The notes below the pieces were generated by a model. That model worked only from the letters and a program-made list of their open reading frames with translations. It was not told where the DNA came from and ran no database searches. The position numbers were made by a program, and so were the translations under genes. Source: Domibacillus mangrovi (lineage in GTDB: Bacteria; Bacillota; Bacilli; Bacillales; Domibacillaceae). Taken from it: DNA of 64,000 bases. The stretch is from contig NZ_MRWQ01000001.1 of assembly GCF_001906925.1 (NCBI RefSeq), forward strand, positions 62,001-126,000, written 5' to 3'. Below are positions 1 to 8,393 of the stretch, piece after piece. The first letter of the stretch is position 1; each line of letters begins with the position of its first letter.

Positions 1-175
1 ATAAGGTCTATTGTACCAGGTTTTTTCTAAATTAGATGTGACAACATTTCAATATGATCCAAAACAAGGATATTTTTCATATATACCCCTTTATTTCCTT
101 CATTGTCTCGTCATTCTTTTTTCTAAGCTGACCTGTTAATTATGGTATACTTTTAGATTGGAGGAGATGAAGAGC

Positions 176-1531
176 TTGATTGAAACGTTGACAACACGCG
201 CAAAAGTACGTCAGTTTTTATATATTTTAGTTCCTATTTTAATTACACAGCTGGCGATGTTCTCGATGACGTTTTTCGACACGATTATGTCTGGCCGTTA
301 TAGCGCGGATGATCTCGCTGGTGTAGCGGTCGGATCGTCACTCTGGATGCCCGTCTATATGGGGCTTGCCGGCATTTTAATGTCGATCACACCGATTGTC
401 GGCCATTTAATTGGCGCTGGTGAGCAAAAAAAAGTAGCGTTCTCGGTGATGCAAGGTGTTTATGTATCGCTCGTCATTGCAGCGATGACGTATGTGATTG
501 GACTTTTGCTGTTAATGCCGATTATGAATACGATGAATCTGGAAGAAAATGTTCGGCGCATTGCAATTGAATATGTAATTGGCCTTTCATTCGGAATTAT
601 TCCACTCTTTTTAACAGCTGTTCTGCGCGGATTTATTGACGCACTTGGCATGACGCGCACGTCGATGATCATTATATTACTATCGTTGCCGCTTAATATC
701 TTCTTTAACTATGTGTTTATTTACGGAAAATGGGGATTTCCTGAACTTGGCGGTGTCGGATCGGGTTATGCCTCTTCGATTACGTACTGGCTCATTTTCT
801 TTTTGTCCGTCTGGATCGTTCATCGGCAGTCGCCTTTTGCGACGTACCGATTGTTTTATGCAGTGCCCCACGCCTCATTGGCCAAATGGAAAGAAATTTT
901 GTTATTAGGTTTACCGATCGGTTTATCCATCTTTTTTGAAACGAGCATTTTTTCCGCTGTCACATTGCTCATGAGTGAATATAGCACGAATGTGATTGCG
1001 GCCCATCAAGCGGCACTCAATTTCGCCTCCTTGACATATATGATTCCACTGAGCGTGTCAATGGCGCTCACGATCGTGATCGGATTTGAAGCGGGGGCTC
1101 ATCGGTGGGCAGACGCCCGGCGTTACAGTTTGATTGGCGTCATGATAGCCGTCAGCATCTCGTTACTATGTACAGCAGGTATTTTCTTTTTCCGCGATCA
1201 GGTTGCGTATTTGTACTCAACAGACAGAGAAGTGCTGAAACTGACAGCTAATTTTTTGCTATTTGCAGCGTTATTCCAGCTATCCGATGCAATTCAGGCA
1301 CCTGTGCAAGGAGCGTTGCGCGGATACAAAGACGTAAATGTAACATTTATTATGACGATGATTAGTTACTGGGTGATCGGTCTCCCACTCGGCTGGGCAC
1401 TCGCCCGATTTACCGATTGGGGTCCATACGGTTACTGGATTGGATTAATCACTGGACTAACGTGCGGGGCCATCACATTATCAATTCGATTGAAACTTTT
1501 TCAAAAAAGAAAAGCATCACTCTCCGCCTAA
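176..1531 (+). CDS. MATE family multidrug/Na+ efflux transporter
   Basis: A polytopic membrane protein of about 450 residues with roughly 12 hydrophobic segments, the usual MATE length. The first helices carry the family pattern FFDTIMSG followed by DLAGVAVGSS, and the second half repeats the fold around EYSTNVIAAHQAA. MATE proteins export cationic drugs or metabolites in exchange for Na+ or H+; the substrate here cannot be read. The start is unclear: the frame opens at TTG 158 and has an ATG at 167, but the GGAGGAG Shine-Dalgarno (160-166) is best spaced (9 nt) for TTG 176, so I chose 176. It is monocistronic and ends in a terminator hairpin shared with the convergent gene. Confidence 0.9.
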   Translation: MIETLTTRAKVRQFLYILVPILITQLAMFSMTFFDTIMSGRYSADDLAGVAVGSSLWMPVYMGLAGILMSITPIVGHLIGAGEQKKVAFSVMQGVYVSLVIAAMTYVIGLLLLMPIMNTMNLEENVRRIAIEYVIGLSFGIIPLFLTAVLRGFIDALGMTRTSMIIILLSLPLNIFFNYVFIYGKWGFPELGGVGSGYASSITYWLIFFLSVWIVHRQSPFATYRLFYAVPHASLAKWKEILLLGLPIGLSIFFETSIFSAVTLLMSEYSTNVIAAHQAALNFASLTYMIPLSVSMALTIVIGFEAGAHRWADARRYSLIGVMIAVSISLLCTAGIFFFRDQVAYLYSTDREVLKLTANFLLFAALFQLSDAIQAPVQGALRGYKDVNVTFIMTMISYWVIGLPLGWALARFTDWGPYGYWIGLITGLTCGAITLSIRLKLFQKRKASLSA

Positions 1532-1548
1532 GCGGGGTGATGCTTTTT
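1510..1548. terminator. Bidirectional terminator hairpin after the MATE gene
   Basis: AAAGCATCAC...GTGATGCTTTT stem with a C/G-rich middle, followed by a T run on the plus strand and an A run before it, so it can act in both directions. The MATE stop codon and the stop of a small minus-strand ORF both lie in the loop region. Confidence 0.85.
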
Positions 1549-1638
1549 TGAGATTCTGTTTTTTTGATCACTTAGCCATGCTTCCAACCAATCTGCCCAC
1601 ATTTCCATCCGCTCCGCTATAATATAAAGAAGGATCAT
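1528..1638 (-). CDS. Possible 36-aa peptide translationally coupled to the potassium transporter
   Basis: A small minus-strand ORF whose ATG overlaps the stop codon of the upstream Ktr-type gene as ATGA (1635-1638). It runs 36 codons and is rich in Trp and Glu, with an amphipathic stretch around MEMWADWLEAWLSDQ. Its stop lies inside the terminator loop, overlapping the convergent MATE stop. Overlap and uninterrupted frame suggest coupling, but no separate ribosome binding site is visible and no homologue is recognised. It could be a chance ORF. Confidence 0.35.
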   Translation of the reverse strand: MILLYIIAERMEMWADWLEAWLSDQKNRISKKHHPA

Positions 1639-2951
1639 CCGGTCAGCACGTCTTCTGATGGATATTTATAATGAGGGTCTCCTCCTCTTTTAGCAAACAT
1701 ATACGCAATCGACAGCGGGCCGACTTTCCCAGTGATCATTAACAAAATAACGATGAATTTTCCTGGATCCGACAATGACGGTGTTAAATTCATCGATAAT
1801 CCGACCGTTGCAAAGGCCGAGACCGCTTCAAACATAAGCGGCAAAAACGGCAAATCTTCCACCACATTAAGCGCGAACGTCCCCGCAATGATTGTAAAAA
1901 AGGCGATCATCGTAATCGACAATACACGCATCACATATTCCGGACGGATCGTACGGCGGAACAAGTGAATGTCCTTTTTCCCTTGTATGTATGTGATCAT
2001 TGCTGCGGCCATGACGACAAATGTTGTCAGCTTAATTCCGCCGGCGGTCGATCCACTCCCTGCACCGATAAACATGAGCATCATCATGAAAAATGCTGTC
2101 TGACTGTTTAGTTCACCGATGTCAACCGAGTTAAATCCTGCTGTCCTCGTCGTCACGCCCTGAAACCAAGAAGCAAGCAGCTGATCTATGAACGGTTTGT
2201 CGCCGATCGTGCCGCTGTTCGCGTGCTCAAGCAAATAAAACGCGATAAAAGCAATCACATTCAATGCAGCAGTCGCAATCACCATAATTTTCGTATGGAG
2301 TGACCATTTCCAAAAAGATCTGTGTTCATACAAATCAAGAAGCACTGTAAACCCGAGTCCACCCAAAATAATAAGCGACGTAATCCCAATCGTAATAATA
2401 GCACTGCCTGCATATTGAGACATATTATCCGGCCACAATCCGAATCCAGCATTATTAAACGCCGAAACCGCATGAAAAAAACTATAGTACATCCCTTTTA
2501 CAAATCCGTACTCCGGCACCCATTTAATTGCCATAAAACACGCCACAACCCATTCAATGGCAATCGAAAATAATAATAAATTTCTTACAAGCTTCACAAC
2601 ACCGCCAAAATGAAGTTGACCGAGTGCCTGCTGTATGACGATTCGTTGCTTTATCCCAATTCGTTTACCGAGCATGACAAATACAATAACGGCAAACGAC
2701 ATAATTCCAAGGCCGCCCATCTGAATAAGCATCAAAATGACCAATTCACCATAAATTGTAAATTCAAGACCCGTATCAACAACTGCGAGTCCCGTCACTG
2801 TAAAGGCCGATGTCGCTGTAAATAATGCATCCATCCATGATAACGGCGCTAGTTCGGATACCGGCAGTTTCAGTAAGAGCGTTCCAATTAAAATCGCACT
2901 TATGTAAAGCAAAAGCAGAAAAGCCGCTGGTTCAAGATGCATTTTTTTCAT
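1635..2951 (-). CDS. Ktr/Trk-type potassium uptake subunit (KtrB/KtrD-like)
   Basis: 438 residues, the usual length for KtrB/KtrD, with the four membrane-pore-membrane repeats of the superfamily. The pore-loop filters are visible as TVTGLAVVDTG, FNNAGFGLW, TTRTAGFNSVD and AFATVGLSMN, each with the conserved glycine that lines the K+ path. A flexible Gly/Ser/Ala segment (GAGSGSTAGG) in the third repeat matches the gating loop of KtrB. It acts in the cytoplasmic membrane for Na+-coupled K+ uptake with a cytosolic RCK subunit (KtrA/KtrC), which is not adjacent here. Whether it is the B or D paralogue cannot be decided from sequence alone. Confidence 0.9.
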   Translation of the reverse strand: MKKMHLEPAAFLLLLYISAILIGTLLLKLPVSELAPLSWMDALFTATSAFTVTGLAVVDTGLEFTIYGELVILMLIQMGGLGIMSFAVIVFVMLGKRIGIKQRIVIQQALGQLHFGGVVKLVRNLLLFSIAIEWVVACFMAIKWVPEYGFVKGMYYSFFHAVSAFNNAGFGLWPDNMSQYAGSAIITIGITSLIILGGLGFTVLLDLYEHRSFWKWSLHTKIMVIATAALNVIAFIAFYLLEHANSGTIGDKPFIDQLLASWFQGVTTRTAGFNSVDIGELNSQTAFFMMMLMFIGAGSGSTAGGIKLTTFVVMAAAMITYIQGKKDIHLFRRTIRPEYVMRVLSITMIAFFTIIAGTFALNVVEDLPFLPLMFEAVSAFATVGLSMNLTPSLSDPGKFIVILLMITGKVGPLSIAYMFAKRGGDPHYKYPSEDVLTG

Positions 2952-2993
2952 TGTCAGTTCCTTCTTTCAGGAGAGAATGGACTTATTTTACGT

Positions 2994-3312
2994 CTAGCTT
3001 CTCATATTGATGATTTCGGTTGAAACTTTATGCAGATAGTCGATACGTGCATTTGCTATGCGTTCGTGAAGACGAGCGACTTTTATGCGCTGTTCTTGAT
3101 CATTTTTTGATGCAGACAGTTTACACGTTTGTCTGATGGCAATTTCTTTTCTTCTTGAAAGAATACGTTGCTCTTTCGCCAATTTCTTTTCGAATGAACA
3201 GAAAACGTTTGATTCTTATATACTTTTCCATTTGACAAAATAGCGAAGTCCTTTAGTCCCATATCGACACCAATGAAGGAACCTGTTTTCGATTCCCCAA
3301 AACTCTTTTAAA
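2994..3312 (-). pseudogene. tnpB: Fossil of an IS200/IS605 TnpB gene
   Basis: On the minus strand the region near 3300-3185 reads as a TnpB RuvC-I segment (GVDMGLKDFAILSNGK). After a frameshift at the FSVHS/EKKLAKEQRILSRR junction it continues as the helical part of TnpB (IKVARLHERIANARIDYLHK), parallel to the intact TnpB at 31.1-32.2 kb (QRVLSRR..., RVAKLHEKVANQRNNFLHHKS). The N-terminus, RuvC-II, zinc finger and RuvC-III are absent, so it cannot be active. Residue differences show it is not a recent copy of the intact element. Confidence 0.8.
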
Positions 3313-3541
3313 TAGAGTGGACACATACAAAGAACAAAAGGGCTTTGGTATTTGTACACAACACAAGCTATTTTTCATTTATTGCAAATAGCGCTTGAAC
3401 AATCGGACAATCGAGACCGCTAAAGCGATCGATCCCTTGTCCGAAGGCAATTGCAATTCATCCCCCATTTAATACCGGGCTACGCCCTTCGCATATTTGA
3501 AGATAGGAGTATTCTTACCTGAAAGTCGATAAAGAACCTTT
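3313..3541. other. Intergenic remnant next to the TnpB fossil
   Basis: No coding frame is supported. A short palindrome, GGGCTACGCCC at about 3477-3487, resembles the GGGCTATCGCCC hairpin at the left end of the intact IS200/IS605 element near 32758, so this stretch may be a leftover element end. Confidence 0.35.
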
Positions 3542-4312
3542 TTATTTACGGAAATGTTTCCCCAGCACATCCTGTCCACCTGTAACTGGAATGATTGCGC
3601 CTGTAATAAATGACGACTCCTCTGATACTAAAAATGCCACAATGCGCGCAATATCTTCTCCTGTGCCCGGCCGTCCTACAGGGACATGGGTTGAATCAAT
3701 ACTACATGCATCGATCACATTCTTCTCTTTCCAACCTTCTGTAATATCGCCTGGGCACACCATATTCGCTGTTATACCGCTTGCCGCTTCCTCCATTGCA
3801 ATCGTTTTCGTTAATGACGCTAGCCCTGTTTTTGCCGCCGCGAAAGCAGATCGGTAGAACCAGCCCGGTGCGGTTTCCACTCGGTCAAACCCGAACGTAA
3901 TAATGCGTCCCCAGCCATTTTCTTTCATCGATGGTAATAATAATTTCGTTAAATAAAAAACAGCTGTCATATTACCATTCATAATCATAGACCACTCATC
4001 CCATGAATACTCCGCCATCGTCTTTCGTTCATGTATGTATGGACCGGCATTATGAACCACTATATCCGCACCGCCAAATTCCCGCAGTACGAATGATGCG
4101 ATATGCTCACAATCTTCCTTTGATGATACATCACCGCAAATTGCCTCAGCCGTAACACCAAACTTAGCTGACAACTCGCTTGCAAATTGCTCTGCTTGCG
4201 CTCGATCTGAACGGTAATTGATGACGATTCTGCAGCCTGCCGCTGCAAGCGATTCTGCTGTTTTTCGTCCTATTCCTTTTGATCCACCTGTAATAAGTGC
4301 CGTTTTTGCCAT
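3542..4312 (-). CDS. SDR-fold protein lacking the catalytic Ser-Tyr
   Basis: About 256 residues, classical short-chain dehydrogenase length. The Rossmann motif TGGSKGIG near residue 8, the NAG motif (HNAGPYIHE), the helix-alpha4 Asn (NGNMTAVFY) and PGDI after strand 6 are all present. The catalytic tyrosine of YxxxK is phenylalanine here (FAAAK), and the partner serine is missing because the usual ISS strand reads ITFGFDRVE. NAD(P) binding may persist, but normal alcohol/ketone chemistry is doubtful. A Tyr lies four residues earlier (YRSAF). The start at 4312 is set by GAGGGGG about 10 nt upstream; a longer frame to 4402 has no such site. Likely monocistronic. Confidence 0.8.
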   Translation of the reverse strand: MAKTALITGGSKGIGRKTAESLAAAGCRIVINYRSDRAQAEQFASELSAKFGVTAEAICGDVSSKEDCEHIASFVLREFGGADIVVHNAGPYIHERKTMAEYSWDEWSMIMNGNMTAVFYLTKLLLPSMKENGWGRIITFGFDRVETAPGWFYRSAFAAAKTGLASLTKTIAMEEAASGITANMVCPGDITEGWKEKNVIDACSIDSTHVPVGRPGTGEDIARIVAFLVSEESSFITGAIIPVTGGQDVLGKHFRK

Positions 4313-4380
4313 ATATACTGTTCCCCCTCTAAAACAAACCCTCTTTCTTATGTTAATCAGAGCCCGATCCGAATGCAAAT

Positions 4381-4409
4381 TTAAAAGCCGGCACGAGGGC
4401 ACCGGCTTA
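4381..4409 (-). terminator. Terminator of the rhodanese-like gene
   Basis: Minus-strand stem AAGCCGG...CCGGCTT followed by TTAAA; it overlaps the stop codon of the rhodanese-like gene. Confidence 0.65.
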
Positions 4410-4742
4410 ACATGCTTTACCCATGCAAATGAATCCCTTTACATGAATACCATATTTCTTTAATAAACGCACTGCAAAATTTCGTTCCACTGCTGTTGTT
4501 GCCGCAATGTATACTTCCTGTCCGCCATATTCACTGGCACGGCGTGAAATGTAGCCGCACGGAATATGTACCGCACCAATAAGCGGGACATGATTCGCTT
4601 CCTGCCAGTCACGTACATCAATAACAGGGTGACCGTCTGCTTCCTCAGGAGAAATACGCTTTACATTTACCGGCCAGTACCGTTTATACCCAATAAGCAA
4701 AGCTGCTGCTAATACGATTGCTAAAGTGATAAAAAAATACAC
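4407..4742 (-). CDS. Membrane-anchored rhodanese-like protein without active-site Cys
   Basis: 111 residues: one N-terminal hydrophobic helix (residues 2-19), then a single rhodanese domain with the conserved VIDVRDWQEANHVPLIGAVHIP stretch in two parts (VIDVRDWQEAN, IGAVHIPCG). In active sulfurtransferases the next strand ends in a Cys (CxxGxR loop). Here the loop reads VYIAATTAVERN, so the persulfide-forming Cys is absent. Two other Cys occur at residue ~62 (IPCG) and near the C-terminus (ICMGKAC). It may be a binding or sensing domain rather than an enzyme. Its ATG at 4742 follows a GGAAAGAGGAATGA context. Confidence 0.75.
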   Translation of the reverse strand: MYFFITLAIVLAAALLIGYKRYWPVNVKRISPEEADGHPVIDVRDWQEANHVPLIGAVHIPCGYISRRASEYGGQEVYIAATTAVERNFAVRLLKKYGIHVKGFICMGKAC

Positions 4743-4789
4743 ATTTCATTCCTCTTTCCATTTGCACCTTATTAAGATAAAGGTTATAT

Positions 4790-5032
4790 TTAATCTTTTT
4801 GTTGCAATTGCTCAAAACAGTCTATGTATGCATCGATAAGTTGTACCTTTTCGGCATCTGATAGATCCGACTCGTTTACCCGCCTTACCGATTCAAAAAA
4901 CTTAACCTCCGCCTTTTTTCGGAGTCTTGGGTGAGTGAGTTTATCAAGTAATTCATGTTCCATCGCTTCATCCATATCGTCAAATGTCCGACCTTTCCAA
5001 ATTCGCCCATACGATTTGTGCCAGTTCGCCAT
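4790..5032 (-). CDS. Small hypothetical protein (80 aa)
   Basis: A soluble, highly charged protein starting MANWHKSYGRIWKGRTFDDMDEAM. The start is fixed by AAAGGAGGGG 4-5 nt before the ATG at 5032; an upstream in-frame start at 5071 lacks a site. It is predicted to be mainly helical, with a Lys/Arg patch (HPRLRKKAE) and an acidic C-terminus (DAYIDCFEQLQQKD). I do not recognise the family, and no neighbour gives a functional clue. The good ribosome binding site and composition support a real gene. Confidence 0.65.
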   Translation of the reverse strand: MANWHKSYGRIWKGRTFDDMDEAMEHELLDKLTHPRLRKKAEVKFFESVRRVNESDLSDAEKVQLIDAYIDCFEQLQQKD

Positions 5033-5236
5033 AAAACCCCTCCTTTTGCCCTGATTCCTACAGATGGACATTTACTTTATCATTTTATGACGAAATTTGC
5101 TTTTTGAACAGATACAAACACTAGTTTCATAAGTATGGCGTGACTTTGACGAAACCGAATGGAAATATGTTGAAATCCGTGCTTGAACAACATGCTCCGG
5201 CACGCTTTGTTTAGCCCCCTCCTAACCGCAACGATC

Positions 5237-5273
5237 AAAAAAGCTGATCCGGCATAAACCGGATCAGCTTTTT
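5237..5273 (-). terminator. Terminator of the ctpA-like protease gene
   Basis: Perfect stem AAGCTGATCCGG/CCGGATCAGCTT with loop CATAAA and flanking A and T runs, directly after the protease stop codon. Confidence 0.9.
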
Positions 5274-6721
5274 CATTGTTTCACTTTCGCTTTCACTGAT
5301 TCAATCGCTTTGTTTAGCTGTGTATCATTTTCTTGCAGCTTAAGGCGCAGTTCTTCCATTAACTTCGTCGTTGCTGCTCCGGTTAAAATACCATTTGATT
5401 CGATGTCTGATGCTTTTTGAAATTCTTCAACAGCGTTTTTTGTACTTTCATCAAAGTAGCCATCTACTTTACCTGGATCATAGCCAAGTGCAGTTAACAT
5501 TTGCTCAGCTGTTTTTACTTCGTCAGATAACACTTCCAATTTCAACTCGGATTCTGGATTAATGTACGAAAGGCTTGCGTAATCTGGGAGATTAACCGCT
5601 GTATCCGGTTCAATACCTTTTTCGTGGATCCACGTACCGTTTGGTGTCAGCCACTTCGCCGTTGTTAACTTCAAATTGGATTCATCACTGAAATCTTCAG
5701 CTGACTGAACGGTTCCTTTCCCAAACGACTTTTCACCGATCAACGGGATAGCAGCTGATTCATGTAGTGCAGCTGCTAAAATTTCAGACGCACTCGCACT
5801 GCCACTGTCAATTAAGACGGCGGTTGGAAGATCGACTTTATTGCCGCCTTCTGCTTTATATGCCTGCACCTTGCCATCGTTGCTTTCTATCTGTACAATA
5901 TTTTTCCCTTCCGGCACGAAGTAATTAGCCATTTTAATCGCTTGATCAAGCAGACCACCTGGATTTTGACGAAGATCAAGAACAATGCCTTTTACCTCTT
6001 TCTTTTCCATATCCGCAAGTGCCGTGTTTAGTTCTTCGGCTGTATGTTCGGAAAAACTAGTAATTTGAATGTGTGCAATTTTATTTTCATCTACTTCCAC
6101 ATAAACCGTTTCAATTGGAATTTTATCGCGGACGATGATCATTTCCTGTGTTTTGTCTAATCCATTACGCTTTACTTCAAGTTTCACTTTTGTGCCTTTT
6201 TCACCACGTATTAACAGAACCGCTTCAGACGCACTCATTCCTTGAATGCTTTTACCGTCAACAGACATAACCATATCGTTCGGCTTCAATCCAGCTTTTT
6301 CTGCAGGTGACCCTTTAATCGGTGAGACGATCATAATAAAACCATCCTGCTCTTGAATTTCTGCGCCAATTCCTTCAAACGAACTGGATACACCTTCATG
6401 GAACTGTGAAGCTTCCTCTTTGTTCATGTAGTCTGAATACGGATCTTCAAGTGCATCAATCATCCCGTTAATCGCGCCATTTACGAGAGTATCTTGATCG
6501 ACCTCCTTGTAATAGCCACTTTCAATTTTGTCATACGCTTCGTACAATTTATTAAATTCGGCTCGCGCAGGCGCGCCGACTTCGACTGCTTTCTCATCAC
6601 CGAAAGCGAGCGTAATAGTTGTCACCGCAGCTGTCACGAACACGAGTGCAAAAACAATCATAATAAATTGAAATCGTTTTATCTTAATGTGATGACCCTG
6701 TTCTGGTTTTTCCTCTTCCAT
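5273..6721 (-). CDS. ctpA: S41 family carboxyl-terminal processing protease
   Basis: 482 residues. One transmembrane helix (about 17-40) anchors the protein outside the membrane. It is followed by a PDZ domain (about 105-190, GSPAEKAGLKPNDMVMSVDG), the S41 catalytic domain (about 200-375) and a C-terminal peptidoglycan-binding domain (about 395-460, GYDPGKVDGYFDESTKNAVEEFQ). The Ser/Lys dyad is in DSGSASASE (Ser near 309) and GEKSFGKGTVQS (Lys near 331). B. subtilis has CtpA and CtpB; proximity to yodJ and deoD favours the CtpA lineage, though that is an inference. Such proteases process extracytoplasmic substrates. ATG at 6721; own terminator downstream. Confidence 0.9.
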   Translation of the reverse strand: MEEEKPEQGHHIKIKRFQFIMIVFALVFVTAAVTTITLAFGDEKAVEVGAPARAEFNKLYEAYDKIESGYYKEVDQDTLVNGAINGMIDALEDPYSDYMNKEEASQFHEGVSSSFEGIGAEIQEQDGFIMIVSPIKGSPAEKAGLKPNDMVMSVDGKSIQGMSASEAVLLIRGEKGTKVKLEVKRNGLDKTQEMIIVRDKIPIETVYVEVDENKIAHIQITSFSEHTAEELNTALADMEKKEVKGIVLDLRQNPGGLLDQAIKMANYFVPEGKNIVQIESNDGKVQAYKAEGGNKVDLPTAVLIDSGSASASEILAAALHESAAIPLIGEKSFGKGTVQSAEDFSDESNLKLTTAKWLTPNGTWIHEKGIEPDTAVNLPDYASLSYINPESELKLEVLSDEVKTAEQMLTALGYDPGKVDGYFDESTKNAVEEFQKASDIESNGILTGAATTKLMEELRLKLQENDTQLNKAIESVKAKVKQ

Positions 6722-6843
6722 GCTGTTCCCCGCCTTCTACTCTTTGTACATTGATTGATTTATTCATTCTATCAGTTTTTATCAGTATTTGAAAACAAAA
6801 ACCTCACCTCGTTAACGACAAGGTTTATTTCACTGTGAATAAT

Positions 6844-6873
6844 AAAAAAACCGGCGATTATTCCGCCGGTTTT
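6844..6873 (-). terminator. Terminator of the deoD-yodJ operon
   Basis: Minus-strand stem AAAACCGGCG/CGCCGGTTTT overlapping the yodJ stop codon, followed by a T-rich run. Confidence 0.85.
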
Positions 6874-7622
6874 ACATTATTAAAATATTCTTCAAGCGTC
6901 CATTTATTTTCCTTTATCTCTGCAGCCGCTTCCTTGCCGACATAACGGAAATGCCACGGCTCGTATATATAGCGTGTAATGTCTTCTTTTCCTTTTGGAT
7001 AACGCAAAATAAAGCCATATTCATGTGCATGTTCTCTCAGCCACTGGCCTTCTTCAGTCGATTCAAAGTCTTGATTCAACTCAAAGCCGTTGCTTTCTGA
7101 TGAAATGTCCATCGCAAGACCGGATTGATGTTCACTCATACCTGGCGGTGCAATCGATTCAAGTGCTTTTGCTTCATTACTTGCCGCCGCTCCAGCCGCT
7201 AAAATTTCTTGTTGCCGATCATAGGAGCGATAGCCTGATACAGCAAACAAAAACAAACCATTTTCTTTTGCGCCAGCAAATAATTGCTCAAGCGCACCGG
7301 CCGCTTCTTTCCTCATATAACTTTTCTCAATATCTTGATCGCCAAATGAAAACGTCACATTCGGGCGAACAAGATCTGGCGGCGTATAATCCGATGGAAA
7401 GGCAAACTCTTTATTGACAAGTACCAACGGGTTTTCCGGATTTTGAATAACTTGAATGCCTTCGATCTCTTCCACCTCATTAAAATAAGATGCGTCCAAT
7501 ACAGGGCCTGTTTCTTTTGCCGGTGCGGTTATTTCTTCTTTCTCCTTGACGGGTTCTTCCGCTGACGAACAGGCGCCAAGGAATACAGATCCTGTCATCA
7601 ACCATGTAGCTAACTTTTTCAT
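6858..7622 (-). CDS. yodJ: D-alanyl-D-alanine carboxypeptidase lipoprotein (VanY/YodJ family)
   Basis: 254 residues. An N-terminal lipoprotein signal ends in the lipobox LGAC (Cys near residue 18), followed by a Pro/Glu/Lys-rich linker. The VanY-type zinc peptidase domain shows [12 protein letters not shown], the metal ligands in [12 protein letters not shown] (His and Asp) and the C-terminal ligand in WHFRYVG. It is expected to trim the terminal D-Ala of peptidoglycan stem peptides on the outer face of the membrane. Its ATG overlaps the deoD stop as ATGA (7619-7622), so the two are translationally coupled, the arrangement known from yodJ/deoD in B. subtilis. Confidence 0.9.
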   Translation of the reverse strand: MKKLATWLMTGSVFLGACSSAEEPVKEKEEITAPAKETGPVLDASYFNEVEEIEGIQVIQNPENPLVLVNKEFAFPSDYTPPDLVRPNVTFSFGDQDIEKSYMRKEAAGALEQLFAGAKENGLFLFAVSGYRSYDRQQEILAAGAAASNEAKALESIAPPGMSEHQSGLAMDISSESNGFELNQDFESTEEGQWLREHAHEYGFILRYPKGKEDITRYIYEPWHFRYVGKEAAAEIKENKWTLEEYFNNVKPAE

Positions 7623-8326
7623 TTCGATTGAACCGCCGTTTCTAATGCCACTTCGATCATTTCGTTAAACGTCGTCTGACGTTCGTCTGACGTCGTTTCT
7701 TCACCCGTGATGATGTGATCACTGACCGTTAAAACAGACAGTGCGCGGCAGCCATATTTCGCAGCCAGCGTATAAAGGGCTGCCGTTTCCATTTCAATGG
7801 CTAGAATGCCATACTGTGCCCATTTCTCATGATCTGCATGATCATTGTAAAATTGATCCGCTGTAAACACATTTCCGACTTTTAATGGCAATCCTTTTTC
7901 TGTTCCTGCATCAAAGGCTCTTTTAAGCAGCTCCCAGTTTGCGGTCGGTGCGTAGTCAATGCCATTAAACGTCTGGCGGTTCATGCTCGAATCTGTTGAT
8001 GACGTCATTGCTAAAATGACATCTCGTACATTCACGTCTTTTTGAATCGCGCCGCACGTACCGACACGGATCAAATTTTGCACATGATAGCTTTGCATCA
8101 ACTCATTAATGTAAATCGAAATAGACGGCACACCCATACCTGTTCCTTGCACTGACACTTTTTTCCCTTTATATGTTCCTGTAAAACCGAGCATACCACG
8201 TACCTCGTTATAGCAGAACGGATTTTCTAAAAATGTTTCAGCTATATATTTTGCGCGAAGCGGATCACCGGGAAGCAAGACCGTTTCTGCAATGTCATCT
8301 GCCTTTGCGCCAATGTGTACACTCAT
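7619..8326 (-). CDS. deoD: Purine-nucleoside phosphorylase, DeoD type
   Basis: 235 residues, the hexameric bacterial PNP length. It begins [30 protein letters not shown], the family signature split here as [10 protein letters not shown] and [10 protein letters not shown] (phosphate-binding Gly/Arg). It also has RVGTCGAIQ and the nucleoside-binding [11 protein letters not shown], with the catalytic Asp in TVSDHI. It catalyses phosphorolysis of (deoxy)purine nucleosides to base and ribose-1-phosphate in purine salvage. The ATG at 8326 has GGAGGAATAGAT upstream. First gene of an operon with the overlapping yodJ. Confidence 0.97.
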   Translation of the reverse strand: MSVHIGAKADDIAETVLLPGDPLRAKYIAETFLENPFCYNEVRGMLGFTGTYKGKKVSVQGTGMGVPSISIYINELMQSYHVQNLIRVGTCGAIQKDVNVRDVILAMTSSTDSSMNRQTFNGIDYAPTANWELLKRAFDAGTEKGLPLKVGNVFTADQFYNDHADHEKWAQYGILAIEMETAALYTLAAKYGCRALSVLTVSDHIITGEETTSDERQTTFNEMIEVALETAVQSK

Positions 8327-8393
8327 ATCTATTCCTCCAATTCAGCCAATATCCATCCATTATTTTAGGCCTTTTTCATTTATCCTGCAACCG

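Noticed and set aside
711-908. Additional overlapping frames inside the MATE gene and similar shadows elsewhere (for example in cadA, copA and dynA)
   Set aside because: They lack ribosome binding sites and family similarity and lie inside well-supported genes.
6803-6835. Weak hairpin AACCT...AAGGTT before ctpA
   Set aside because: The stem is too short and its loop too large to support a terminator or riboswitch.
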